Notes under the pieces: generated by a model
Told to the model about the DNA's origin: nothing
Database searches by the model: none
The model's input: the letters and a program-made list of their open reading frames with translations, nothing else
Part shown: positions 8,719 to 14,916 of the stretch, in pieces
How the letters are laid out: every line of letters begins with the position of its first letter
Position numbering within the stretch: position 1 is the stretch's first letter
Source of the DNA: Bacteroidota bacterium
GTDB taxonomy: Bacteria > Bacteroidota > Ignavibacteria > Ignavibacteriales > Melioribacteraceae
Reading direction: 5' to 3'
DNA: 14,916 nucleotides
Assembly (NCBI GenBank): GCA_021814855.1
Contig: JAKAHQ010000007.1
Location: 1 to 14,916, forward strand
Position numbers and translations under genes: made by a program

Positions 8719-8792
8719 TTTATCTCCGAATAATTTCTTTGCGAACCGGCCCTACGGAAGCTGAGTAAGCAAATCCGCAAAGGGTTCCTATG

Positions 8793-10079
8793 TTAATTGT
8801 TTAAAATTGCTTTTGCGTAATTTTCCCAGCTCATGTTTGATGCCTGTTCCTTAACTCTTTCCCTGGGGATCGGTTTATCTAAAAATTCTTTCATTACTAA
8901 GTACATCGATTCAATGTTTTCCGGCTCTGCAAGGTAACCGTTGTAACCGTGCTTAATTGTCTCGGGAAAATGTCCTACCTTTGTTGCGATAGTCGGAAGA
9001 TTAAAATTATACGCCATCGATTCAACACCGGACGGCGTAGCGACGAGATAGAACAAAACATTGCAATCGGCTACTTGAAAATATTTATGTACTTCTTCAT
9101 TTCCAACATAACGGTTTACCACCACCGTTTGATTACGGATCCCGAGCCGGTCAATCAGCTCAAGCGGACGGTAATTGCTTTCATCGTCCTCTTTGCGGAT
9201 TAAGATTTTTTTAATCAATCCGAATATGCTTTTCTTAATCCTGGTAGAAAGTTTTTTTGTATCGAGCGTGTTCCAGAAAGATTCTCCTACAATAAGAAGA
9301 GAAACATCGTTGCGTTCTTTTGCGAGTTTAGCGAACGACGCAATTACATTATGAAGACCCTTGTATTTACGTATGAAGCCGAAGAAAAGAAAAACATTTT
9401 TCCGCAATCCCAATTCGGCTTTTGCTTTCTCGATATCAAAAATTGGATCGGGAGAGAACATATCATAAACCGGGTGATAGAGCTTCAATACTTGTTGCCA
9501 GTGGTCGGTTTTAGGTGATCGGTGAGAAAGACGCTTTTGTTGCTCACCGTATAATATATAATCTCTCTGAGGAAATGTATTTTGTAACTCTGTGAAAGTT
9601 TTTAACGAATGAACAATAAACGAATGAGGTTTTGAAAGCGCATAGCGCAGCATTGTTTTGTCGATGGCGCTCCCTTCCTTTTGGGAAACTACATGCAAGT
9701 CGAACATTACTTCGCAGCGGCAAACTTTTTTAAGTTTGTTGGCAATGTACCCCATGGGTAAACCTTGAACTGCAATCGCCCACTGAAACACAACAACATC
9801 GGGATCTATTTTCTTAATTGTTTGAACGGTTCGTTTCCATGAGAACGGATTGTTATAGTTGGTTAGGTATTGAACATTGATGTTGGTGCCTTCGAGAAGA
9901 TTTTTCTTGCTGGAACGGTCGATAAAGTCGCGAGGGATAATGGAAGGATATTGGTGCGTCCACGAGACAATGTATACTTCGGCACCGAGTTTGTCCAATG
10001 CTTTTGCAAGCGATGTTGTATAATTTGCAATGCCGCCTTTAAATTGCGGACCCGGTCCGAAGAGCACTACTTTCTTCAT
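8793..10079 (-). CDS. Glycosyltransferase family 4 with an apparent internal insertion
   Basis: A 428-residue GT-B glycosyltransferase. The N-terminus KVVLFGPGPQFKGGIANYT (3-21) is the acceptor-domain glycine loop. The second domain begins near FLFFGFIRKYKGLHN (230-244), where RKYKG is the usual R/K-rich donor-phosphate loop, and VGES (264-267) follows. The donor segment VATPSGVESMAYNFNLPTIAT (346-366) has E353 at the usual GT4 glutamate position. Residues about 175-199 (DNA 9483-9557) look foreign to the fold: they split a stretch that would read naturally from RDYIL into LYHPVYDMF. The DNA there holds an inverted repeat. The enzyme may still work, since the segment lies at a domain linker. 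It is 74 nt upstream of the YfhO gene. No strong Shine-Dalgarno is seen. Substrate unknown. Confidence 0.87.
   Translation of the reverse strand: MKKVVLFGPGPQFKGGIANYTTSLAKALDKLGAEVYIVSWTHQYPSIIPRDFIDRSSKKNLLEGTNINVQYLTNYNNPFSWKRTVQTIKKIDPDVVVFQWAIAVQGLPMGYIANKLKKVCRCEVMFDLHVVSQKEGSAIDKTMLRYALSKPHSFIVHSLKTFTELQNTFPQRDYILYGEQQKRLSHRSPKTDHWQQVLKLYHPVYDMFSPDPIFDIEKAKAELGLRKNVFLFFGFIRKYKGLHNVIASFAKLAKERNDVSLLIVGESFWNTLDTKKLSTRIKKSIFGLIKKILIRKEDDESNYRPLELIDRLGIRNQTVVVNRYVGNEEVHKYFQVADCNVLFYLVATPSGVESMAYNFNLPTIATKVGHFPETIKHGYNGYLAEPENIESMYLVMKEFLDKPIPRERVKEQASNMSWENYAKAILNN
9483..9557 (-). repeat. Putative in-frame repeat insertion with inverted repeat
   Basis: About 69-75 bp within the glycosyltransferase gene encode a basic, polar segment (residues 175-199, containing EQQKRLSHRSPKTDHWQQ) not expected in a GT4 linker. 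The plus strand contains CGGTGAG at 9520-9526 and its perfect complement CTCACCG at 9543-9549 with a 16-nt loop. On the coding strand the text CACCGATCACC...ACCGACCACTGG has the short-unit look of intergenic repeats. The insertion is inferred from the sequence alone, without an alignment. Confidence 0.45.
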
Positions 10080-10130
10080 TTATGAAATATTTCCATGATA
10101 AACATTATTCATAAAAAACTACTTACAAAA

Positions 10131-10296
10131 AATTCCCAAAACCAATTTCCAGGTAACAAACAAATCCCAGTAACCAAAAAACAATAACCAAACAAAAACA
10201 TAGCGAGAAAGAAAATTAAAATTGTTCCCTTATAAATAATTGTGATTTAGACATTAGAATTTGTTTGGCACTTAGTTTTTGCTATTTGGTTATTCT
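10131..10296. repeat. Imperfect inverted repeat, C/A-rich and G/T-rich arms
   Basis: The 232-nt gap between the epimerase and glycosyltransferase genes is filled by an unusual sequence. The left part (about 10131-10200) has almost no G on the plus strand and repeats TAACCAAA (10171-10178, 10185-10192). The right part (about 10241-10296) is rich in G and T and contains TTTGTTTGG and TTTGGTTATT. Nested pairs are possible: AACCAA 10140-10145 with TTGGTT 10286-10291, and CAAACAAAT 10157-10165 with ATTTGTTTG 10259-10267. It may be a degenerate hairpin or miniature mobile element, or an mRNA stem within the operon. No coding frame is seen in it. Confidence 0.45.
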
Positions 10297-10311
10297 TCTT
10301 TCGTTTTACTT

Positions 10312-11361
10312 CTACCGTTTTTGATTCTCCACGGCAACAACATAAACTCTTTTCATCCCTTCCTCGATGGAGATTTTCGGTTCCCATCCAAGCTTTTCTT
10401 TAACGAAACTCATGTCGCAGTAGCGGGAATGCACTCCCATGGGTTTGTCTATTAACGGTTTTATAGTAGGGTTGTATCCGGCAAATTTTGCAAAGACTTT
10501 TATAAGATCGATGAACGAGGTTAATTTTCCCGAACCAATATTTATTGCGGTACCGTCATGAATTTTATCCATTGCGAGGAACATGCAATCCATCACGTCA
10601 TCGATATGTACAAAGTCGCGTCCTTGTTTTCCCGTTCCCCACACTTCAAACGGATTTTCTTTTCGGGCGGCGCGCGCTGCAATTGCCGGAACCGGGTATG
10701 TTAAATCCTGGTCTTCGCCGTAACCTGAGAAAGGACGAATGCATACAATTGAAATTCCGTAATTGCGTGCGGCAATCTTGGCTAAAAACTCTCCGGTCAT
10801 TTTAGTCCAGCCGTATGTAAGATCCGGCATGCCGAGAGTAAAACCGTCTATGTTTATATCGGCTTCCTTTAATGCAACGGCATCTGACTCGGTTTGCATA
10901 TTTATCGGGTAAGCCGCGCTCGAACTTGGATACATCACGCGTTCCGGTTTTGCTTTAGCAATCCAATTAAAGAATTCAGCGTCTATGGAGAGATCAAGAG
11001 CAACAGCCATCGGGTCGCCTTCAATTTTTGCGCGGCCGCCTACTATTGCGGCAAAATGAAATGCGTCGCCGAATCTATCTATTTTTAATCCGTATTCGTT
11101 TTCCAGCCATTTAGGATTTTCAAGAAGCTTATTTAAGAATTTGCGGAAGTCGGTTTTCCAGTAAAATAGTCTTTCTTCCTTGCCAAAGATTTCTATGTCT
11201 TTGAATTTTTTTAGCGTAGAATCATAAAGCCATGTCGAGGGGTGAGTTCCTACCGATAGATCATCGATCATTATTACGGAATCATTGGTGCGCTTTAAAA
11301 TTTGCTTAACGGTGTTCCTTCCTACAAAGCCGCAGGCCCCGGAGACAAGATGATATTTCAT
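10312..11361 (-). CDS. NAD(P)-dependent nucleotide-sugar epimerase/dehydratase (extended SDR)
   Basis: A 349-residue extended short-chain dehydrogenase/reductase. It has the dinucleotide-binding GxxGxxG (G8, G11, G14), an acidic pair after strand 2 (D33, D34) that favours NAD, HFAAIVGGR (102-110), the active-site serines SSS (146-148) and the catalytic YGWTK (Y183, K187). RPFSGYGEDQD (209-219) and the GRDFVHIDDV segment (247-256) are the usual substrate-side motifs of UDP-glucose 4-epimerase and GDP-mannose epimerase relatives. The stretch IVGGRAKIEGDP recalls the GDP-mannose 3,5-epimerase branch, but the substrate cannot be fixed from this. It probably makes a nucleotide sugar for the downstream transferases. 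AGGA lies 9 nt before the ATG. A 12-nt palindrome, TTTTTCGAAAAA, stands 18 nt before the start. Confidence 0.88.
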   Translation of the reverse strand: MKYHLVSGACGFVGRNTVKQILKRTNDSVIMIDDLSVGTHPSTWLYDSTLKKFKDIEIFGKEERLFYWKTDFRKFLNKLLENPKWLENEYGLKIDRFGDAFHFAAIVGGRAKIEGDPMAVALDLSIDAEFFNWIAKAKPERVMYPSSSAAYPINMQTESDAVALKEADINIDGFTLGMPDLTYGWTKMTGEFLAKIAARNYGISIVCIRPFSGYGEDQDLTYPVPAIAARAARKENPFEVWGTGKQGRDFVHIDDVMDCMFLAMDKIHDGTAINIGSGKLTSFIDLIKVFAKFAGYNPTIKPLIDKPMGVHSRYCDMSFVKEKLGWEPKISIEEGMKRVYVVAVENQKR

Positions 11362-11379
11362 AAAAGTTTGTCCTAAAAG

Positions 11380-11391
11380 TTTTTCGAAAAA
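11380..11391. promoter_or_regulatory. 12-nt perfect palindrome upstream of the epimerase gene
   Basis: TTTTTCGAAAAA lies in the 127-nt gap between kinase and epimerase genes, 18 nt before the epimerase ATG. In the same gap TATTTTAGATT occurs twice (11401-11411 and 11433-11443). Either could be part of a promoter or operator for the glycan genes, but AT-rich DNA yields such motifs by chance too. Confidence 0.25.
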
Positions 11392-11488
11392 TAAGAATTT
11401 TATTTTAGATTGTTCGGGTCTTAATAAGGGTATATTTTAGATTATTCTGCTCTGAGTTTGGAAATAAATATGAGGCTGGTTTTAAGAA

Positions 11489-12871
11489 TTATTCTTGAAT
11501 GGATTCGTTTTTAAATCTAACGGAAAATTTACTGCCTTTTCCTTTTTCGCTTTCTACAAAAATTTCAGCGTCGTTTATTTCGCAATATTTTTTTACGAGC
11601 GCAAGACCTAAACCGTTTCCGTCAAAATGACGCGTATAGCCGGTTTCTTCCTGCGAAAACGGTTTAAACATTGCCGATAAGTATTCTTTCGAAATACCTA
11701 TTCCCGTATCAATAACATCCACTATTATCGAACCGCAATCATTTCTTAAACCAATTTCAACTGAACCCGCGTTAGTGTATTTTATGGCATTGTCAATCAG
11801 GTTCGCAAAGATTTGAGTTACTGCGTATCGATCTCCCGTAAATTTATGTTCTTTTATCGAAGACGGAACAATGAACAATTTTAATTTTTTTTGTTCGGCA
11901 TTGTAGCAGAACTCGCTGATAAGCGGTGCTAAAATATCCCCGACAAGCGAAATTGGCTCTATGGTTTTCTTGTAGCTTCCCGTTTGAATTTCCGACATGT
12001 TCAGAATCAAATCGATGGTTCGAATTAAACGGCTGCTTCCCGTCTGTATCATTCCGAATATCTCTTTCCTATCATTATCGGAAAACTCGTTGTAACTCTC
12101 CCGCAGCATGGAAGTTGAGTTGAGTATTGTGTTAATAGGAGTTCTAATTTCGTGGGACATCTGTGCTAAAAATTCAGATTTCATAGCGTCGGCCATCTCG
12201 GCTTCATATTTTGCCTTCGCTAATTCTTCGGTTTGTAATTCGAGGGATCGGGAAATCTTTCTTTCGTTAAACAAACTTTTCTCAAGTCCCTGTGTAATTA
12301 TTACAATGGAAAGGGTGATTATAATTTCCAGGAAGGTTAGGTTTGAAATTATTACCAGCCAGGAATCGAACGAAAAATACATTCTTATAAATGGTGCCGA
12401 TGCATTATTCTGTATCCAAAAGCCGATAGCAATAAGGGTTACCATATTAAGAAGAATAGAATAAAATGCGGTTCTCGCGTTCATTAGTATGGCGGATAGA
12501 ATCGGCACAACAAACAGCCATATATATCCCGCGCCGTATGGTCCAATGGTAATCAACAGAGTTACACTTAGAGGATATGCTAATGCTAAAATTGAAATTG
12601 CTCTTGTACGAACACTTAAAGACTTTGAAAAAAATAAAAAGAAAAGAAATATATACGCGGCGGTATCTACTATAACAATTAACCATAGCTTTGAATGAAC
12701 GGAAAGAATAATGCTTGGGATGTACGCAATGAATGCAAATACCGTAATTATATAGATTATATAAAGAAGTATTTTCTCCCGCCAGTAAGAAAGCCCTTCC
12801 CGGGGCATCGAATTAATAGGCGTGGTATACCGCGTAAAATGGTTTGAAAATTTCTGTATTAAATTACTCAC
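11489..12871 (-). CDS. Membrane-bound sensor histidine kinase
   Basis: A 460-residue kinase from the GTG start used here. About six hydrophobic segments fill residues 34-195 with little periplasmic loop, so sensing is probably within the membrane. A charged coiled coil (about 200-235) leads to the dimerisation domain with the phospho-acceptor H-box MSHEIRTP (His240). The ATPase domain shows the N-box NLIDNAIKY (N361), G1 DTGIGI (388-393), the F-box region FKPFSQEE and G2 GNGLGLAL (418-425). There is no receiver domain. GTG at 12871 is preferred because AGGGG (complement of 12881-12885) lies 9 nt before it; an in-frame TTG at 12880 would be directly against that site. No response regulator gene is next to it, so its partner is elsewhere. 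It is the first gene of the minus-strand set, divergent from the helicase. Confidence 0.9.
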   Translation of the reverse strand: MSNLIQKFSNHFTRYTTPINSMPREGLSYWREKILLYIIYIITVFAFIAYIPSIILSVHSKLWLIVIVDTAAYIFLFFLFFSKSLSVRTRAISILALAYPLSVTLLITIGPYGAGYIWLFVVPILSAILMNARTAFYSILLNMVTLIAIGFWIQNNASAPFIRMYFSFDSWLVIISNLTFLEIIITLSIVIITQGLEKSLFNERKISRSLELQTEELAKAKYEAEMADAMKSEFLAQMSHEIRTPINTILNSTSMLRESYNEFSDNDRKEIFGMIQTGSSRLIRTIDLILNMSEIQTGSYKKTIEPISLVGDILAPLISEFCYNAEQKKLKLFIVPSSIKEHKFTGDRYAVTQIFANLIDNAIKYTNAGSVEIGLRNDCGSIIVDVIDTGIGISKEYLSAMFKPFSQEETGYTRHFDGNGLGLALVKKYCEINDAEIFVESEKGKGSKFSVRFKNESIQE

Positions 12872-12880
12872 AAGGTACAA

Positions 12881-12885
12881 CCCCT
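12881..12885 (-). promoter_or_regulatory. Ribosome binding site deciding a GTG start
   Basis: AGGGG on the minus strand is 9 nt before GTG at 12871 and directly abuts the alternative TTG at 12880. The spacing supports initiation at the GTG of the histidine kinase. Confidence 0.55.
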
Positions 12886-13080
12886 AAAAAAGAAGTTTTG
12901 CCTAGAAGTCTTTATCGATCAGGAATATGTATTGTTCTACTTCAAGATACCAATAGGCCACTTAACCATTCAAATTATCGATGAAAATTCAGGTGAGTTT
13001 AACACGGCAGAAATTAATTGGCGTGTCCGAAACAAAAACGCAATTGGCCAAACTAAAAGCTATATTTCGGTAACTGATGT

Positions 13081-13085
13081 TAGGA
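13081..13085 (+). promoter_or_regulatory. Ribosome binding site of the helicase
   Basis: TAGGA followed by nine bases, mostly A, then ATG at 13095. This supports the chosen helicase start, which also matches the expected N-terminal Q-motif distance. Confidence 0.6.
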
Positions 13086-13094
13086 AAAAAACAT

Positions 13095-14916
13095 ATGTTG
13101 TTTGAAAATTTGGGAATAGAAGACGAAATCCTTAATTCCATTAAAGAATTAGACTTTATTAATCCAACTCCCATACAAGAAAAAGTAATACCCGTTTTGC
13201 TGCAAGAAAACTCGCAGGATATAATTGCGCTGGCTCAAACCGGCACCGGCAAAACAGCCGCGTTCGGCCTCCCGATTATTCAGAAAACAATTCCTTCGGG
13301 AAAGCGAATTCAATACTTAATTCTAAGTCCAACGCGCGAGCTGTGCATTCAAATTGCCGATGACCTTTCGCTGTACGCAAAGTATAAGCCGGAAATTAAA
13401 ATTGTGCCGGTGTTTGGCGGGGCCAGCATAGAAAGGCAAATTCAATCTGTAAGAAAGGGTGCTCATATAATTTCCGCAACGCCTGGCAGACTGGTTGATC
13501 TTATAAACCGAGGGATTGTAAACCTTTCTCATGTAGAAACAGTGGTTCTTGATGAAGCCGATGAAATGCTTAACATGGGTTTCCGCGATGAGCTTGAAAC
13601 AATTCTAAGCGAAACCCCAAAATCCAAAACCACGCTTCTGTTCTCCGCAACTATGCCAAACGAGGTACGCTCGATTGCAAATAAATACATGAGCAACCCG
13701 GTTGAGATAACGGTTGGAAAGAAAAATGCCGGCGCCGAAAATGTTAACCACGTTTGTTACCTGGTTCACGCAAAGGAAAGATATCTTGCTCTTAAGCGTA
13801 TTGTTGACTCTCACCCTGAGATTTACGGAATTATTTTTTGCCGTACCCGTAAAGAGACGCAGGAAGTTTCCGATCAACTTATTAAGGATGGTTACAATGC
13901 CGACTCTCTTCACGGCGATCTGAGCCAGGTGCAGCGCGATCTGGTTATGAACAAATTCCGCATAAAGCATCTTCAACTTTTGGTGGCTACAGACGTTGCC
14001 GCAAGAGGATTGGACGTTGATAGTTTGACCCATATTATTAATTATAACCTGCCCGAGGAACTTGAACTCTATACTCACAGGAGCGGAAGAACCGGACGTG
14101 CCGGAAGAACCGGCACCTCAATTGTGATTGCTAATCTTAAGGAAAAGAGCAGGCTTCAGCAAATTGAAAAGCAAATCAACAAGAAATTCACATTCGCGGA
14201 AATTCCAACCGGCAAAGAAGTATGCGAGAGACAACTCTTTTATATGATCGATAAAATCGAAAAGGTAGAAGTAGATTCGACCGAGATAGAACCTTTTCTT
14301 CCAGAGATTTATAGAAAACTTGAATGGCTTGAACGCGACGAACTGATTAAAAAATTTGTGTCCGTGGAATTCAACCGCTTCCTTGATTATTATAAAAATA
14401 CTGAGGACTTAAGTTCGCCCCATGAATCGAGATCGAGCGGAAGAAGACGGGACGCTGTTGAAGGGTTTACACGGTTCTTCATCAATCTCGGCAGACTGGA
14501 TGACCTGAAACCCAAAGACTTGATGGGATTGATCAGCGACCTAACCGGCTTTCGAGATATTGAAATAGGCGATATTGAAATTCTAAAAACATTTTCTTTC
14601 TTCGAGGCAGATTCCGAATTCCAGGAAACGATTTTAAAATCTTTTTCCGGCAAGGAATACAAAGGAAGAAAAATTACTCTGGAGATTTCGCAGTCCGAAG
14701 GTAAAAAGAAGGGAAAGCAAAGCAGGGGAGACGAATTTAGAGATAGAAAACCAAGAGGTGAAAGAAAATTTCGCGATGACGGTTTTGCAAACGAAAAGAA
14801 ATTTAGAGGAGAAAGAAGAGACAGTAACAACAGGTTTTCCAAGGAAAGAAACAGAGATGAAAGAGGAGAAAAATTTTCAAAGAAAAGAGATGCCGAAGGC
14901 AGAAAGAAGCGCAAGA
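13095..14916 (+). CDS. deaD: DEAD-box RNA helicase, DeaD/CsdA-like (3' end cut by window)
   Basis: 607 codons are visible without a stop. The protein unwinds structured RNA, usually in ribosome assembly, RNA decay or cold adaptation. Motifs in order: Q-motif (F4, PTPIQ 24-28), Walker A AQTGTGKT (47-54), PTREL (79-83), GG (108-109), TPGR (129-132), DEAD (153-156), SAT (184-186), FCRTR (248-252), HGDLSQVQRD (273-282), ATDVAARGLD (298-307), HRSGRTGRAG (328-337). A helical region (about 370-435) is followed by a DbpA/CsdA-type RNA-binding fold (about 455-535; RFFINLGR, IGDIEI, GRKITLE). From 536 on there is a long Lys/Arg/Gly/Glu-rich, disordered tail. This order of parts matches E. coli DeaD (about 629 residues), hence the symbol; orthology is inferred. 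It diverges from the histidine kinase and has no visible tie to the glycan genes. Confidence 0.93.
   Translation, partial: MLFENLGIEDEILNSIKELDFINPTPIQEKVIPVLLQENSQDIIALAQTGTGKTAAFGLPIIQKTIPSGKRIQYLILSPTRELCIQIADDLSLYAKYKPEIKIVPVFGGASIERQIQSVRKGAHIISATPGRLVDLINRGIVNLSHVETVVLDEADEMLNMGFRDELETILSETPKSKTTLLFSATMPNEVRSIANKYMSNPVEITVGKKNAGAENVNHVCYLVHAKERYLALKRIVDSHPEIYGIIFCRTRKETQEVSDQLIKDGYNADSLHGDLSQVQRDLVMNKFRIKHLQLLVATDVAARGLDVDSLTHIINYNLPEELELYTHRSGRTGRAGRTGTSIVIANLKEKSRLQQIEKQINKKFTFAEIPTGKEVCERQLFYMIDKIEKVEVDSTEIEPFLPEIYRKLEWLERDELIKKFVSVEFNRFLDYYKNTEDLSSPHESRSSGRRRDAVEGFTRFFINLGRLDDLKPKDLMGLISDLTGFRDIEIGDIEILKTFSFFEADSEFQETILKSFSGKEYKGRKITLEISQSEGKKKGKQSRGDEFRDRKPRGERKFRDDGFANEKKFRGERRDSNNRFSKERNRDERGEKFSKKRDAEGRKKRK

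Larger units (their letters stand above)
12872..13094. other. Divergent intergenic region / helicase leader
   Basis: This 223-nt region separates the kinase and helicase genes and must hold promoters for both. CsdA/DeaD-type helicases are often cold- or stress-regulated through a long leader, which would fit. A plus-strand frame open from 12863 to a TGA at 13103-13105 overlaps the helicase start but has no ATG. A 30-codon frame (12981-13073) beginning with ATG has no Shine-Dalgarno. I see no clear promoter boxes or terminator. Confidence 0.35.

Noticed and set aside
12981..13073. A 30-codon frame starting with ATG upstream of the helicase
   Set aside because: No Shine-Dalgarno precedes it, it is short, and nothing in it is recognisable; left only as a mention in the leader entry.
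13605..14078. A 157-codon open frame on the minus strand
   Set aside because: It is antisense to the helicase core motifs, which are perfectly kept in the plus-strand frame.
14390..14914. A 174-codon open frame on the minus strand, Ser/Phe/Leu-rich
   Set aside because: It lies entirely opposite the helicase gene; its odd composition is the antisense of the Lys/Arg/Glu-rich tail and RNA-binding part.

Overview
The window is about 15 kb of AT-rich bacterial chromosome. Nine genes, the first of them cut by the left edge, are read on the minus strand, and one gene cut by the right edge is read on the plus strand. Protein style (YfhO-type membrane protein beside a Wzx-type flippase, a DeaD-like helicase with a basic tail, Bacteroidota-like glycosyltransferases) points to the Bacteroidota/Chlorobiota group. 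Clear Shine-Dalgarno motifs stand before several genes. That is unlike Bacteroidia and Flavobacteriia and fits an Ignavibacteria-like lineage better. This placement is inference from style, not from a marker gene.

Layout, right to left along the minus strand: an orphan membrane histidine kinase (11489-12871); an extended-SDR nucleotide-sugar epimerase/dehydratase (10312-11361); a family-4 glycosyltransferase (8793-10079); a YfhO family membrane protein (6190-8718); a Wzx-like flippase (4669-6189); a second family-4 glycosyltransferase (3362-4672); a surface-carbohydrate GT-B-like protein (1943-3337); a methylase of the pseudaminic-acid-associated family (1271-1903); and a second SAM methyltransferase (285-1229). 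At 1-47 lies the first codons of a further minus-strand gene with a signal peptide. Divergently, a DEAD-box RNA helicase starts at 13095 and runs off the right edge.

The genes from 10079 down to 285 look like a surface-glycan locus: nucleotide-sugar modification, sugar transfer in the cytoplasm, flipping of the lipid-linked glycan, YfhO-type modification outside the membrane, and methylation. The core is tightly packed. The YfhO stop is followed directly by the flippase ATG, and the flippase stop overlaps the next start by four bases (ATGA). Wider gaps before the epimerase (127 nt) and before the 8793-10079 glycosyltransferase (232 nt) could hold promoters or processing sites.

The least ordinary items are an apparent in-frame insertion, with an internal inverted repeat, inside the 8793-10079 glycosyltransferase; a C/A-rich to G/T-rich imperfect inverted repeat filling the gap at 10131-10296; and a start-less but protein-like open frame just upstream of the helicase. 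I found no CRISPR array, transposase, tRNA or rRNA. I saw no convincing, wholly new multi-gene system; the locus is a surface-polysaccharide cluster with some unusual small elements.
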